Shown: positions 18,660 through 27,815, counted from the stretch's first letter. The stretch: 64,000 nt of DNA from Aminobacter ciceronei (GCF_014138625.1 NZ_JACJHY010000009.1:62001-126000), one strand, 5' to 3'. Notes: generated by a model not told the origin, from the letters alone. A program made the numbers and translations.

Positions 18660-20336
18660 TCAGGGCGCGAGTATTGCCGCGACCGCCTTGCCGGCATCGA
18701 GCAGGCCAGCGCCGAAGAAATACGTCTTGCCCTTCGCCGGTTCGTTGTCGGCGTTCATCGGATCCTGCGTCAGCGGGGTCGTGCCCGGCTTGACAGAAGC
18801 ATTCTGATCGCAGGCGGCAATGAGGTTGGCTTTGGATGTCAGGCCGTCCAGTTTCGCCGCGGCGCCATGCTTTGCCTTGTGGGCACGGGCCGTGAGGGCA
18901 GCCACACCGGCGACGAGAGCCGCCGCGCCGGAGGTCCCGCCGAAGGTGGTGTAGTAACCGCCGCCGATGCCCTGGTTGTCGAGCGGCGGCAGGATCGACG
19001 AATAGGGGTCGGAGCCACCGGCATAACCGAAGGTGCCGGGCAGGTCGGTGGTCAGCAGCGAGAAATGGCTGTGCGGAATGACCTTGCCCTTGCCCGGATG
19101 GTAGTGGTGCTGGTCGACCATCGGGTTGGTCCGGTCGACGCGCAACTGGTGTCTGGTATAGATCTCGAAATCGTCCGACGGCGCGACAAGCGTCAGCTTG
19201 GCGCCATAGTTGCTGTAGCCGGAGCGGTAGCCATGTGGCGTCACCGCGCCGACGGCGATGATGCCGTTGTTGGCGGCGGCGAGATTGGCCGGGTAGATCA
19301 GCTGGCTCTCGCCGTCATTACCGGCCGCGCAGACCACGGGCACCTTGCGGCTGATGGCAACGATGAGCTTGGCGAGCGTGTTCCAGGCGATCTCGCGGTT
19401 GCCGGTCTTGCCGACCGCATGCGGCCTGATCTCGCTTGCCGGCGGCGTCGCCTCCTCAAGACGGGCGAACAGATCGGCACGCTCCCAGTTGGCACGGTCG
19501 TCGAGGTCTTGAGAGAGCTCCGGCTTGGCATTCAAAACGCTGCGCACCGGGTCGGGGATGCCGCGCGGCAACAGGATGACGTCGGCGCCATTGGCAAAGG
19601 CATAGAGGAGCGCTGCTATGAACTGGTCGGGCTGCTGCTCGAAGCCGGTCCGGATCGAGATCAGCCGCGACAGCGGGTCGACGCCGAAATAAGGCAGCAT
19701 GTTGCGGTTCGGGTTCGGCACGGCAGTGCCGTCGTCTGATATCAGCACATCGGGCAGGGCGATCGCCGGATTGGGCGCGACGCTTGCCGCCGGTTCGCCG
19801 ACGACGAGGCCAGCAACAGCGGTGCCGTGGCTGCCAAAGGTCTCGTCACCCTCGATCAGCGTGTGCAGCACGCCTTCCGAAGCTGCGAGCTCGGCGATCA
19901 GGCTGCCGAGATAGGCGGTCTCCGGGCCCGTCAGGTTGAGCGTGCCCAGCCCTGCGGTGGAGATGCCGGCGAAGAAGGCGGCCTTGACCTCGGGGTCATA
20001 GGGGCTGGCGGCAGGGGCGGCGACATATTTGGCGCCATAGGGGTGGCTCACCAGGTCGATCGACTTCACCGCGTCCAGCCGGCTCTTGAGGTTGGGGTGG
20101 CTACGGCTGACGCCGACGTCGATCAGCGCGACTGTCGCAGGAGCCGTCGCTGCCGGGAACGCCTCTGATATCGTATCCCAGACGGTGCCGTTGATTGTGG
20201 GCGAGGAGTAGTCGACCCCGCCACCCGGGGTCAGCGGCCCGAAGGTGGCATCGATCACGCCGAGTGCCGCAAGGTGCCAGAGGTAGTAGTAGGACTGAGG
20301 GTGCTGGAAGGAGAACTGTGTGTTGCCGTTTGCCAT
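18660..20336 (-). CDS. S8 family (subtilisin-like) serine protease, no signal peptide
   Basis: A 558-residue subtilase. The catalytic triad is D73 (ALIDVGVSRSHPN), H170 (FGSHGTAVAG) and S469 (GGTSGAAA), with the oxyanion asparagine N340 in AAGND. About 85 residues separate D and H, more than in simple subtilisins, so there are inserted loops. No signal peptide, membrane helix or propeptide is evident; the N-terminus begins MANGNTQFSF. It may act in the cytoplasm or leave by another route. It starts 9 nt after the PAP2 gene with a GAGGGG site that overlaps that stop, so the pair is translationally close. Third gene of an operon led by a SARP/TPR regulator. Confidence 0.9.
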   Translation of the reverse strand: MANGNTQFSFQHPQSYYYLWHLAALGVIDATFGPLTPGGGVDYSSPTINGTVWDTISEAFPAATAPATVALIDVGVSRSHPNLKSRLDAVKSIDLVSHPYGAKYVAAPAASPYDPEVKAAFFAGISTAGLGTLNLTGPETAYLGSLIAELAASEGVLHTLIEGDETFGSHGTAVAGLVVGEPAASVAPNPAIALPDVLISDDGTAVPNPNRNMLPYFGVDPLSRLISIRTGFEQQPDQFIAALLYAFANGADVILLPRGIPDPVRSVLNAKPELSQDLDDRANWERADLFARLEEATPPASEIRPHAVGKTGNREIAWNTLAKLIVAISRKVPVVCAAGNDGESQLIYPANLAAANNGIIAVGAVTPHGYRSGYSNYGAKLTLVAPSDDFEIYTRHQLRVDRTNPMVDQHHYHPGKGKVIPHSHFSLLTTDLPGTFGYAGGSDPYSSILPPLDNQGIGGGYYTTFGGTSGAAALVAGVAALTARAHKAKHGAAAKLDGLTSKANLIAACDQNASVKPGTTPLTQDPMNADNEPAKGKTYFFGAGLLDAGKAVAAILAP

Positions 20337-20345
20337 GATCGCCCC

Positions 20346-21323
20346 TCAGATCCATTCGCGCTGTGCGGCGAGATAGTTCGCCATGAAGGCGTCACGCAGA
20401 TATGGCTGGAAGCGCTGTGCCAGCGCCCGGCCGCCATTGGTGTCGCTGGGATAGTGCAGGCCTGCCCATTCGCGGTTTTCCGCGACTTTGCGGGCAATGC
20501 GCGACAGCTCCTCCGTCGCCGGGTGCTCCGGCAGGATGGCGTTGAAGGCAAAGGCAATCGAGTGGCACTGGAACGAGTGGTTGCTCGGATAGGCCTGGTG
20601 CGCTGGATTGGGCAGCATGAGCCGCAGGCGTGGCTCGACCTGGTTGGGCCTGGTGCGGTTGAATTTTGCCTTGTAGATCAGCCCGACATATTCGCAGGCC
20701 GTCAGGATCGACTGGAACAGGCCCTCGGTCTGGTCGAAGCCGCTGATGCCGTCGATGCCCAGCGGCTTGGTGAAGTCGGAGACGTCAAGCGTCGCCTCGC
20801 GCTCGATGTCGTCCTTGCGACGCGAGCGTTCGCGGTCACGGGCCTGGAGCGAAAGCATGACTGTCGTTTCGAGACGGGTGACGTCTGGGCCGGGCGGCAG
20901 CGGAATGTCGAGCTGCTCCCAGGTGAATTTGCGCGCTGCCGTGAACGCATGTGGCGAGGGCGACGTGTGCAGACGCCTGAGCTCGAAGGCCGGGATCAGG
21001 CTTGCCTGCGATCCAGTGCCTGATCCCGATTGAAGAGCGCTGCCCTTGTTCTTGTTTTTGTTCTTGTTTTTATTCTTGTTCTTGTTGAGCGAGGCCTTGT
21101 TGAGCACGCCGGCGCTCATGACGGCACTGGCGACTCCGGCCGACATCACCATCGCCTCGGCGCCGGAGGCGAGTGTGGTTTCCAACACGATCGGAGGCCG
21201 ATCCGTGGCCGCGCAAGGCAGCACGTCGTCGCCGGCGATCTTGAAGCGGTACTGATCGAGAAAGTGCGAAAAGCCGCCCTCAGCAGGCGCGGAACTGTCG
21301 TTGCCAGACACTGAATTCCCCAT
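20346..21323 (-). CDS. PAP2/vanadium-haloperoxidase-like phosphatase
   Basis: A 325-residue protein of the PAP2/haloperoxidase superfamily. The vanadate/phosphate motifs are K218-x6-R225-P226 (KAKFNRTRP), PSNH-S (246-250, where PSGH is usual) and R284-x5-H290-x3-D294. It has no transmembrane helices, unlike lipid phosphatases, which favours the soluble haloperoxidase-like group. Halide oxidation and plain phosphatase activity cannot be told apart from sequence. Residues 80-93 are seven Asn-Lys repeats inside a low-complexity stretch between the N-terminal segment and the domain. It lies 36 nt after the regulator gene and 9 nt before the subtilase gene. Confidence 0.82.
   Translation of the reverse strand: MGNSVSGNDSSAPAEGGFSHFLDQYRFKIAGDDVLPCAATDRPPIVLETTLASGAEAMVMSAGVASAVMSAGVLNKASLNKNKNKNKNKNKNKGSALQSGSGTGSQASLIPAFELRRLHTSPSPHAFTAARKFTWEQLDIPLPPGPDVTRLETTVMLSLQARDRERSRRKDDIEREATLDVSDFTKPLGIDGISGFDQTEGLFQSILTACEYVGLIYKAKFNRTRPNQVEPRLRLMLPNPAHQAYPSNHSFQCHSIAFAFNAILPEHPATEELSRIARKVAENREWAGLHYPSDTNGGRALAQRFQPYLRDAFMANYLAAQREWI
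21045..21086 (-). repeat. in-frame Asn-Lys microsatellite-like repeat
   Basis: Seven consecutive AAY-AAR codon pairs encode (Asn-Lys)7 inside the PAP2-like gene. On the plus strand it reads as a run of TTCTTG/TTTTTG hexamers. The A+T content is far above that of the gene around it. Change by whole 6-nt units would keep the frame and alter only linker length. Confidence 0.85.
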
Positions 21324-21359
21324 TGAATTGATCGAAATGTGCGGTGCTCGGCGCGTCCG

Positions 21360-23147
21360 TCATGTTTTTTTGACACCGGCCTTGATCAGACCGGAGATCA
21401 GATTGGCGCCGCCCTCGGTGCGCATGATTGGATAGCGGGCGTCGATCAGCGAGCTGATCGAGAAATTGGGTTCGACGACGTTCAGCCGGTCGAGCAGCGA
21501 GCGGGCGGCGCGGATGTCGCCGAGCTGGGCGTGGCTCGCCACGAGATAACGCAGCAGCGAATTGAAATCGGGCCGCTCGCGTAGCGCCTGCTCGCCGGCT
21601 TCGATGGCGACGCGATGATTGCCGGCGAGCGTGGCGTTGATCAGCCGCGAGGTGTCGAAATAGTAGCGATAGGGGCTGTAGGCTCCGAGATGACGCGCCC
21701 AGTTGGCGAGGCTGAGCCCTTTGTCCGGCTGGCCGGCATAGGCATGCAGCATCGAATAGAGGTCCCAGCCGAGCACCTGGGTCGGGTTGGCGCGGATGGC
21801 GCGCTCGAACAGGCCCGATGCGTAGTCGTACTCGCCGAACAGGAACGAATGCACATGGCCGACGAGCGCCAGGGTGACCGAATTGCTGGAATCGAGTTCC
21901 AGCGCCTTGCGGGCGTAATGCTGAGCCTGCTCGATGGCCACGGCAGAATCGGAGAAACGCTGGCCGACCTGGAAAGTCATCAGGAAGGCGAGCCAGGCAT
22001 AGGCCTGCGACGACGGCCGCTGGGCGATGATGCGCCGGAGCGACGCCTCGGACATGACTAGGTCGTTGCGCGACAGCCGGAACATGGCGTTGACGGCGGC
22101 ATAGAGGCTCTCGGCCTCGACGACGTCGTCGGTCTGTTCGGAGCGCGCAATGAAATATTTGCGCAACTCGTCCATCGCCTCGTTGATGAGCTGGTGCGCC
22201 GCCGAGGTTTCGCCTGCCTCGATCGCGCGCCGTTCAAGCGTGGCGCCGCCCATCCACAGCAGGCTGCGGTCGGCGGTGCGATGGACACTGACGCTGATAT
22301 AGGCCTGGTGGGCCGAAAAGCGGTAGCGGACCTGAATCGCCAGCGCCACCGAATCGAACGCCGTTTCCGGCTCCTGCGTCGGCGACAGATCCGGCCGCGA
22401 CAGGTCGGAGACGGTCAGTTCGCCGCCTTCGAGCAGCGACCGCACCAAGAGTTCGGAAAACATGTCGGGCAGCGATTCTGCCCCGAAGGCATCGCCTGAG
22501 ATCGCCGGCGGCAGCAGCGCCACCGACCAGCCGGTCCGGCTCCCGGTCAGCGGCAGCGACTTGCGGTTGCCGCCGTCGGAGGAATTCGGTCCCGATTTCT
22601 GTGCCTGGGCCGGGATGAGGCCGTTGCTGCGCCTGTCCTTGGGGCTGACGTCGCGCTGGCCGAGCGCATTTTCGAGCCGGCCCTGCCAGACCTGCCGCTC
22701 GAGCATCAGCCATTCCTCGAATTCGGGGTCGCCGATGTCGAGGCCTTCGAGCAGCTCCGGCCAGGATTCGAGCTCGACTTCGCTGGGCACGGATTGGCGC
22801 GACGGGTCGAGCAACTGCAGCGCGTCGACCGACACGCGGTTGAGGTCGAGCGAGATGGTGTGGTTGTCGGAAATGATGATGCTGTCGGCGATCGGGCCGA
22901 GCGATTTGCGGACGTCGACGAGGGCCTGTCTCAGGCTGGCTGCGGCCTGCTCCTCGCCGCGGTCGCTCCATAGCTTGTCGCGCAGCCAGATACGCGAGCG
23001 GGCACCGCGTGGAGCAAGTGCCAGCATGGCCACCAGCGCGCGCGACTTCTGCGCCTTGGGCGTGCACGACGCGCCGGCTGCGTCGGTGACGGCCAGCGCC
23101 CCGAACAGGTAGATATTGCAAAGCGTACTGGCGTCTTCACCAGCCAT
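21360..23147 (-). CDS. SARP/BTAD-type winged-helix regulator with TPR domain
   Basis: A 595-residue predicted transcription factor. Residues 10-75 form an OmpR/SARP-type winged helix (IYLFGALAV, then KAQKSRALVAMLAL and EQAAASLRQALVDVRKSLG). A BTAD-like helical segment, a long middle region and C-terminal TPR-like helices (about 380-580) follow. The ATG at 23147, preceded by GAAGG, is preferred because it places the winged helix at the N-terminus. Upstream in-frame starts would add about 58 unconvincing residues. It heads an operon with the PAP2-like and subtilase genes, so it probably controls them and perhaps itself. Its signal is unknown. Confidence 0.82.
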   Translation of the reverse strand: MAGEDASTLCNIYLFGALAVTDAAGASCTPKAQKSRALVAMLALAPRGARSRIWLRDKLWSDRGEEQAAASLRQALVDVRKSLGPIADSIIISDNHTISLDLNRVSVDALQLLDPSRQSVPSEVELESWPELLEGLDIGDPEFEEWLMLERQVWQGRLENALGQRDVSPKDRRSNGLIPAQAQKSGPNSSDGGNRKSLPLTGSRTGWSVALLPPAISGDAFGAESLPDMFSELLVRSLLEGGELTVSDLSRPDLSPTQEPETAFDSVALAIQVRYRFSAHQAYISVSVHRTADRSLLWMGGATLERRAIEAGETSAAHQLINEAMDELRKYFIARSEQTDDVVEAESLYAAVNAMFRLSRNDLVMSEASLRRIIAQRPSSQAYAWLAFLMTFQVGQRFSDSAVAIEQAQHYARKALELDSSNSVTLALVGHVHSFLFGEYDYASGLFERAIRANPTQVLGWDLYSMLHAYAGQPDKGLSLANWARHLGAYSPYRYYFDTSRLINATLAGNHRVAIEAGEQALRERPDFNSLLRYLVASHAQLGDIRAARSLLDRLNVVEPNFSISSLIDARYPIMRTEGGANLISGLIKAGVKKT

Positions 23148-23533
23148 CGTGCGGACCTTCGCTGCAGGTCGTCCATGCCCCTGAAGAGCGTACCACAGGT
23201 CGAATCGCCTGTGGTCCTCGCAACTTGCATCGGGAGCATACAACGACATTCCGGCAAGTGCGCGTGCTTGTATGCTTCTGGCACCGGGCAAAACCTGCAG
23301 CATTCCAGCGTTCCTCACCACTCTTGCCGGAGCTGATTCCGGCCTGATTTCGGAAGGACGTTAGGGGAGGCGGGGTGATTGCGGCGTGAGTGAAACGTCA
23401 AAACAGCCGTGAAATGCAGATTTGACGGCCCATCAGATGGGGCCCATGTTCCTCACGCGCCAAGTGTTTCGGCAATCGCCTCGGTGACAGCGACGCGCAG
23501 ATCGTGCGCGGTCGCGTCGCCAGTCGTGAAGGT
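23148..23533. other. promoter region of the SARP operon, no gene seen
   Basis: No convincing gene. The region contains the inverted repeat at 23236-23275 (listed separately) and CCACAGG/CCTGTGG near 23199-23220, both upstream of the regulator start. The part above about 23400 is the downstream region of the small gene at 23534. Confidence 0.45.
23236..23275 (-). promoter_or_regulatory. inverted repeat upstream of SARP regulator
   Basis: GCATACAA (23236-23243) is perfectly complementary to TTGTATGC (23268-23275), 24 nt apart. It lies about 90-130 nt upstream of the regulator start. The arms could be two half-sites of a DNA-binding protein, possibly the regulator itself. This is inference. Confidence 0.35.
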
Positions 23534-23728
23534 TCAGCGTCCCGACGAGCCGTTGCTGCGGCGGGGGCCGGCGAGTTCCCTGCCAAGCGCCAACGCTTCC
23601 TGCAGGTCGGTTGCGTATTTGGCCGTATCTTCGAGGCCGCCGAAATAATTGAGCCGGATGGTTTCACCTCGCTTGCTCATGACCACGCCGATGCTCCGCA
23701 GGCTCTCACGCACATCAGAAAAACGCAT
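23534..23728 (-). CDS. small hypothetical protein (64 aa)
   Basis: A short protein starting at the ATG at 23728 with a GGAGA site 8 nt upstream. The sequence looks like a genuine compact domain: a helical start (MRFSDVRESLRSIGVVMSK), then a strand with NYFGGLEDTAKYATD and a helix with QEALALGRELA. I remember similar unnamed small proteins in rhizobia but cannot give a function. It stands alone between the SARP operon promoter and glsA. Confidence 0.6.
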   Translation of the reverse strand: MRFSDVRESLRSIGVVMSKRGETIRLNYFGGLEDTAKYATDLQEALALGRELAGPRRSNGSSGR

Positions 23729-23986
23729 ATCGCAACGTCTCCGTTTGGTGGGTTGAACGAACATTAGAGGTTGCTTGTAACAGTGCCGTGTTGACGCAAC
23801 GTGAGGGATACGTGAATCGCCGCTACGAAAGTTTCGCTTTCGGCACATCTTTCGACGATTCGGCGGCCGCCAGCCCACAAAGCGTCAGGGTTGTGCCGCT
23901 CTGTGATGACCAGGGGATGGGTGGCGTCGCGCGCGACTTGATGTAGAACGGCCTGCCGGTTCGAGCCGGTCGAAGCAGGAAGTGTC

Positions 23987-24919
23987 ATGCCCAGCCTCCA
24001 GGATACGCTGAACGAGATCGTCGCCGAGATGGCAGCGCAGACGGAGCGCGGCGAGGTTGCCTCCTACATTCCAGAACTGGGCAAGGTCGATCCGGCCAAA
24101 TTCGCCATCGCAGTGGTCAAGAACGACGGCGAAGTGGCGGCGGCGGGTGACGCCGACGAGCCGTTTTCGATCCAGAGCATATCGAAGGTGTTCACCCTGG
24201 CGCTGGCGCTTGGTCGAGTCGGCGACCAGCTGTGGAACCGCGTCGGGCGCGAACCTTCAGGCACGGCCTTCAACTCCATCGTCCAGCTCGAACTCGAACA
24301 CGGCATTCCGCGCAATCCTTTCATCAATGCCGGGGCCATCGTCGTCTCCGACGTGCTGCTGTCGGGCCACCAGCCGCGCGAAGCGATCGGCGAGGTGCTG
24401 AGCTTCATGCGCACTGTGGCCGACGACGATTCTGTCATCATCGACCGCGACGTGGCCAATTCCGAGCGCGCCACCGGCTTCCGCAATTTCGCACTGGCCA
24501 ATTATCTCAAGGGGTTCGGCAATCTGAACCACGCGCCCGAGATGACGCTGGGCGTCTATTTCCACCATTGCGCCGTTGCCATGAGCTGCCTGCAACTGGC
24601 CAATGCGGGGCGGTTCCTGGCCAATGCCGGGCGCATCGAGGAGACGGGTCACACGATCGTCTCGAGCGAGCGCGCCCGCCGCATCAACGCGCTGATGCTG
24701 ACCTGCGGACACTATGACGGTTCGGGCGAGTTTGCCTTCCGCGTCGGCATTCCCGGAAAAAGCGGCGTCGGCGGCGGCATCCTGGCGATCGTGCCTGGTG
24801 TGGCATCGATCGCCGTGTGGTCGCCGGGGCTCAATGCGCGCGGCAACTCGATGCTGGGCTCGATCGCGCTGGAACGGCTGACCAAAAGGATGAACTGGTC
24901 GATTTTCGCCTCGCGCTGA
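23987..24919 (+). CDS. glsA: glutaminase
   Basis: A 310-residue glutaminase of the serine-dependent beta-lactamase-like fold that hydrolyses glutamine to glutamate and ammonia. The catalytic S-x-x-K is SISK in [10 protein letters not shown] (near residue 65). Other conserved pieces are [31 protein letters not shown] and the C-terminal [11 protein letters not shown]. The length is normal. No transporter or partner is adjacent. It converges with the interrupted gene at 24959. Confidence 0.95.
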   Translation: MPSLQDTLNEIVAEMAAQTERGEVASYIPELGKVDPAKFAIAVVKNDGEVAAAGDADEPFSIQSISKVFTLALALGRVGDQLWNRVGREPSGTAFNSIVQLELEHGIPRNPFINAGAIVVSDVLLSGHQPREAIGEVLSFMRTVADDDSVIIDRDVANSERATGFRNFALANYLKGFGNLNHAPEMTLGVYFHHCAVAMSCLQLANAGRFLANAGRIEETGHTIVSSERARRINALMLTCGHYDGSGEFAFRVGIPGKSGVGGGILAIVPGVASIAVWSPGLNARGNSMLGSIALERLTKRMNWSIFASR

Positions 24920-24958
24920 GGCATTCCGCGCTGGACGATGTTGCAGGCCGGCCCGGGC

Positions 24959-25552
24959 TCAGGCACCGCCGGTTTTGCGTTGCTCTGCCAGCCAGCTGTC
25001 ATGCAGCCATTTTTCGCTCTGGCGGCGGCCTTTGAGGTTGGCCCAGACGATGTCGCGCTCGAACACCATCACCTCGCGGTCGGCGCCGACGATCACCTAG
25101 AACCAGCGGCCGTCGACAAGATTGCGCATTTTCACCTTCATGCCCGTCAACGTTGTGCTCTTGCCGTCAGCGCGGATCGTCTCGTCATGCGGAGCAATGA
25201 AGCTGACCTCGCGGCGTGACAGAAGGTCGGCGGCATGGTCGGACAGGAACCGCATGGCGATGTCATGCGCTTCGTCCTGGCTGGGCGGGGCGCCGTCGCG
25301 CAGCGCGAGATGCATGCGCACGAAGCCCTTGAGCCTGCCGGAGGTGGCGCCCACGGTGCTGAAATGCTCGCCGCCCAGGCCAGCATGGCGTTTGTCCGCA
25401 CGTTCCATGCGGATGAGCACGGCGCCTTCGCCGTCGACCTCGATCTTGCCCTTTTCGACATTGACGTAGCCCGCTGGCACCGGGAGTGCCGCGAGGATGT
25501 CATGAGGCGAGGCGATGACGGGCGTTCCGGAAGTTGGGCTGGTCGCTGTCAT
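24959..25552 (-). pseudogene. unknown gene interrupted by an in-frame amber codon
   Basis: The frame from ATG 25552 reads 151 residues to VDGRWF, then TAG (25097-25099). It continues open in the same frame for 45 more protein-like codons (VIVGADREVMVFERD, later WANLKGRRQSEKW and DSWLAEQRK) to TGA at 24959-24961. The continuing codon use and amphipathic pattern after the TAG indicate one original gene of about 197 residues, changed by a single substitution, probably a Tyr codon TAC or TAT to TAG. I do not recognise the family. It could be a recent pseudogene, a sequencing error, or a truncated protein that still works. Confidence 0.7.
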
Positions 25553-25720
25553 GGTTTCCGCGCTGATCTGGCAATCAGCACTGCTGCTGGTCGTTCGCGA
25601 ATCTGCGCGAGGGCGAATGGCTGCGCGGGCGATTGTCCGGCGGGCCTCGGCATTAAGCGGAGAGCGGTCGTGCGGGCAGGGCAACGCCGTGCCGCAAGCC
25701 GTCCCGGCAGGATCACCCCG

Positions 25721-26482
25721 TCACTGCAGGATCGCGTAGCGGGCGCCGGCATTGACCTTGATGGCCGAGCTGCCGCGTTGCGGGGTCGAGGCGATTGTCA
25801 GCGTCATGATGGCGCAATTCTTGTTCTGGGCGCGGATCTTGGCGCAGCCCTTGGTAACGGCGTCGTAATACCTCGTCCGTTGTGAAACCCAGCTGTCGGT
25901 CATGATCGACTTGTCGTCGCCGTCATTCAGGTTGAGCGGGATTTCTACGTAGTTGAGTTCGGGCGCCTTGGCGACCTCGCCGAATGGCTCGCGCTGGACG
26001 AAGGTCAGGCGCATGCTGACCTGGTACAGATCTTCCGTCGGCCGGGCCGAAACCCTGTTGACCGCGCATTTGCTGGCGAAGGCCTTGACGATCAGGTCGC
26101 ATTCGGCGCGCGCCAGGACGGGCAGGCGAGACGCGAGATACGCCTCGACGTCGTTGGCGTCGAAAGCGTTCTGGTCGCCGCGCCGGATGTCCGTCAGCCG
26201 CATATGCATGTTGAGGGAAACAGTGCGCGTCTGCTCGAAGTCGTCGAAGTTGCGCAGCGCCACCAGACCCGGCGCGCCCTCGGACACGACCTTGACGCCC
26301 TGGAAATCCGATGCCCGCCGTTCAGCCGCCTTTTCCTGGCTGTCGCTCACCATGCCCATCATCTGCATGATGTAGGCTGCGGCGGCGACGTTGAAGATCA
26401 GGCTGCCGATGAGCGGCGCGCCGACCAACAGCAGCAGCACGACGACCACGATCTTGAGAAAACTGCCCTGCATGGCCGTCAT
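25721..26482 (-). CDS. membrane-anchored protein of unknown function
   Basis: A 253-residue protein with a long hydrophobic N-terminal segment (about residues 9-40) and a soluble remainder, probably periplasmic. It contains cysteines in AECDLIVKAFASKCAV and in GCAKIRAQNKNC, which could form disulfides in the periplasm. I recognise no family. Its start overlaps the stop of the upstream lipoprotein gene by 4 nt, so the two proteins are made together and may interact. Confidence 0.7.
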   Translation of the reverse strand: MTAMQGSFLKIVVVVLLLLVGAPLIGSLIFNVAAAAYIMQMMGMVSDSQEKAAERRASDFQGVKVVSEGAPGLVALRNFDDFEQTRTVSLNMHMRLTDIRRGDQNAFDANDVEAYLASRLPVLARAECDLIVKAFASKCAVNRVSARPTEDLYQVSMRLTFVQREPFGEVAKAPELNYVEIPLNLNDGDDKSIMTDSWVSQRTRYYDAVTKGCAKIRAQNKNCAIMTLTIASTPQRGSSAIKVNAGARYAILQ

Positions 26483-27516
26483 TGCTTCCGATTGAGAGTT
26501 GTGAGGTCGCCTCCGGCGAGCTGTTGTGCCTTCTTGGTGACGAGGTCGGAATGCTTCGAATCATAGTCGTCGCGGGAGGCGGCAACGAAGGCGTAGTCGG
26601 TGCGGGCGAGTTGCACGGTGGCGTCGGTGATGCCACGGTAAGGCAAGCGCTCTTCGAGTGATGCCGGCAGCGGCCCGACGATGGCGTGGTTCATCTGGTC
26701 GATGCCGATGGTGACCTCTTCGCTGGCCTTGCCGAAACTGACGCGGAACCAGCGGTCATATCTGTTGTAGATCGCATTGCGGCTGGCGACCGCCTCCTTG
26801 GAGATCTGTTCGCCGCCCTTGGCAGCCTCGACGACCCTCCAGAACGGTTGTGGGCGGCGGGATATCGATATCTTGCAATCCTTGGCGGCGTTGCCGGCCA
26901 GCACGGTGACCGGCGTGCCGGGCTCGAGATTGACGATACCGGCGTTGCGCGTGCCGATGATGGCAACGCGCGAGAGGCGGGCATTGGGCGATTTCTGGAT
27001 GTTCCAGAGCGTGTCGAAGCCGCCGGCAAGCACCAGATAGACGGGCGCCGCCGTTTCGGTGACGACCACATTGACCACCCTCAGCCGATCGCCGGAGCGG
27101 TTCGAATTGACGCCTGGGTCCTTTCCGTCATTCTGCCATTGCGAGACATAGGCTTGCGCCCGCTCCAGCACTTCCGCCTGCGACAGGGCGAAGACATCGG
27201 AAACCTGGTTGGTCTCGTTGGTGTGAATCTGGACGAGCTTGTCGCCGACGGACGGAAGCGGAAACTTGCAGCTTTGGGTCGTCTCGAGCCAGCCGATCTT
27301 GGCCGGGCGCTCGCCTTCGACGGGTGCATAGCCCGTGACGACCGATTTGAGCCAGCTGAGAGAATTGTCCTTGCCGACAATGACGTTCGAATCGACCTGA
27401 TAGCCGAAGCGGTCCGTTCTCAGGGAATCGGCAGGATTACCTTGCGGTGGCGAATCGCTGTCCGAACATCCGGTCAGCAGCAGCGTTAGAATGCCCAGTG
27501 AGAGGAAACGTATCAT
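26479..27516 (-). CDS. lipoprotein of unknown function
   Basis: A 345-residue protein with a clear lipoprotein signal: hydrophobic residues 3-15, then the lipobox LTGC with C17. The residue after the Cys is Ser, not Asp, so outer-membrane sorting is expected by the usual rule. No known domain is visible. Its 4-nt overlap with the following membrane-protein gene marks an operon. A palindrome at 27540-27557 lies 24 nt upstream of the start codon. Confidence 0.72.
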   Translation of the reverse strand: MIRFLSLGILTLLLTGCSDSDSPPQGNPADSLRTDRFGYQVDSNVIVGKDNSLSWLKSVVTGYAPVEGERPAKIGWLETTQSCKFPLPSVGDKLVQIHTNETNQVSDVFALSQAEVLERAQAYVSQWQNDGKDPGVNSNRSGDRLRVVNVVVTETAAPVYLVLAGGFDTLWNIQKSPNARLSRVAIIGTRNAGIVNLEPGTPVTVLAGNAAKDCKISISRRPQPFWRVVEAAKGGEQISKEAVASRNAIYNRYDRWFRVSFGKASEEVTIGIDQMNHAIVGPLPASLEERLPYRGITDATVQLARTDYAFVAASRDDYDSKHSDLVTKKAQQLAGGDLTTLNRKQ

Positions 27517-27539
27517 CCTGCGCCCGACAAATGACCTTA

Positions 27540-27557
27540 AGATATGGTTGCATATCT
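27540..27557 (-). promoter_or_regulatory. perfect dyad before lipoprotein gene
   Basis: AGATATG (27540-27546) pairs with CATATCT (27551-27557) around GTTG. It lies 24-41 nt upstream of the minus-strand lipoprotein start. It fits an operator overlapping a promoter or a leader hairpin. No regulator is identified. Confidence 0.3.
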
Positions 27558-27815
27558 AGAGTGGACATATTGCAGGTTGCTTAAGGCTGAATGCGCAATT
27601 CGTTGCGATGTCTGATTCCGACGAATCGCTTGAGCGGCGATGGTGTGAAAGGCCGATCAATACTGACATGGGCGCTGCCGGCGGCCGATATCAGGTGATC
27701 TGCGCTCTAAAGGCGTGACAGGCCTGCAAGGACAGTTTGCGCGGCAAGCGAACAATAACCGAAGACCCGCCAAGGCGAGGGCGGATCTGAAAACTTCAAT
27801 GCTTTGAGAATGAAG

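Noticed and set aside
21037-21090. Repeat run considered as a CRISPR-like or phase-variation tract
   Set aside because: No spacers and the units are only 6 nt; frame is preserved by unit changes, so on/off switching is not expected. Kept only as a protein linker repeat.
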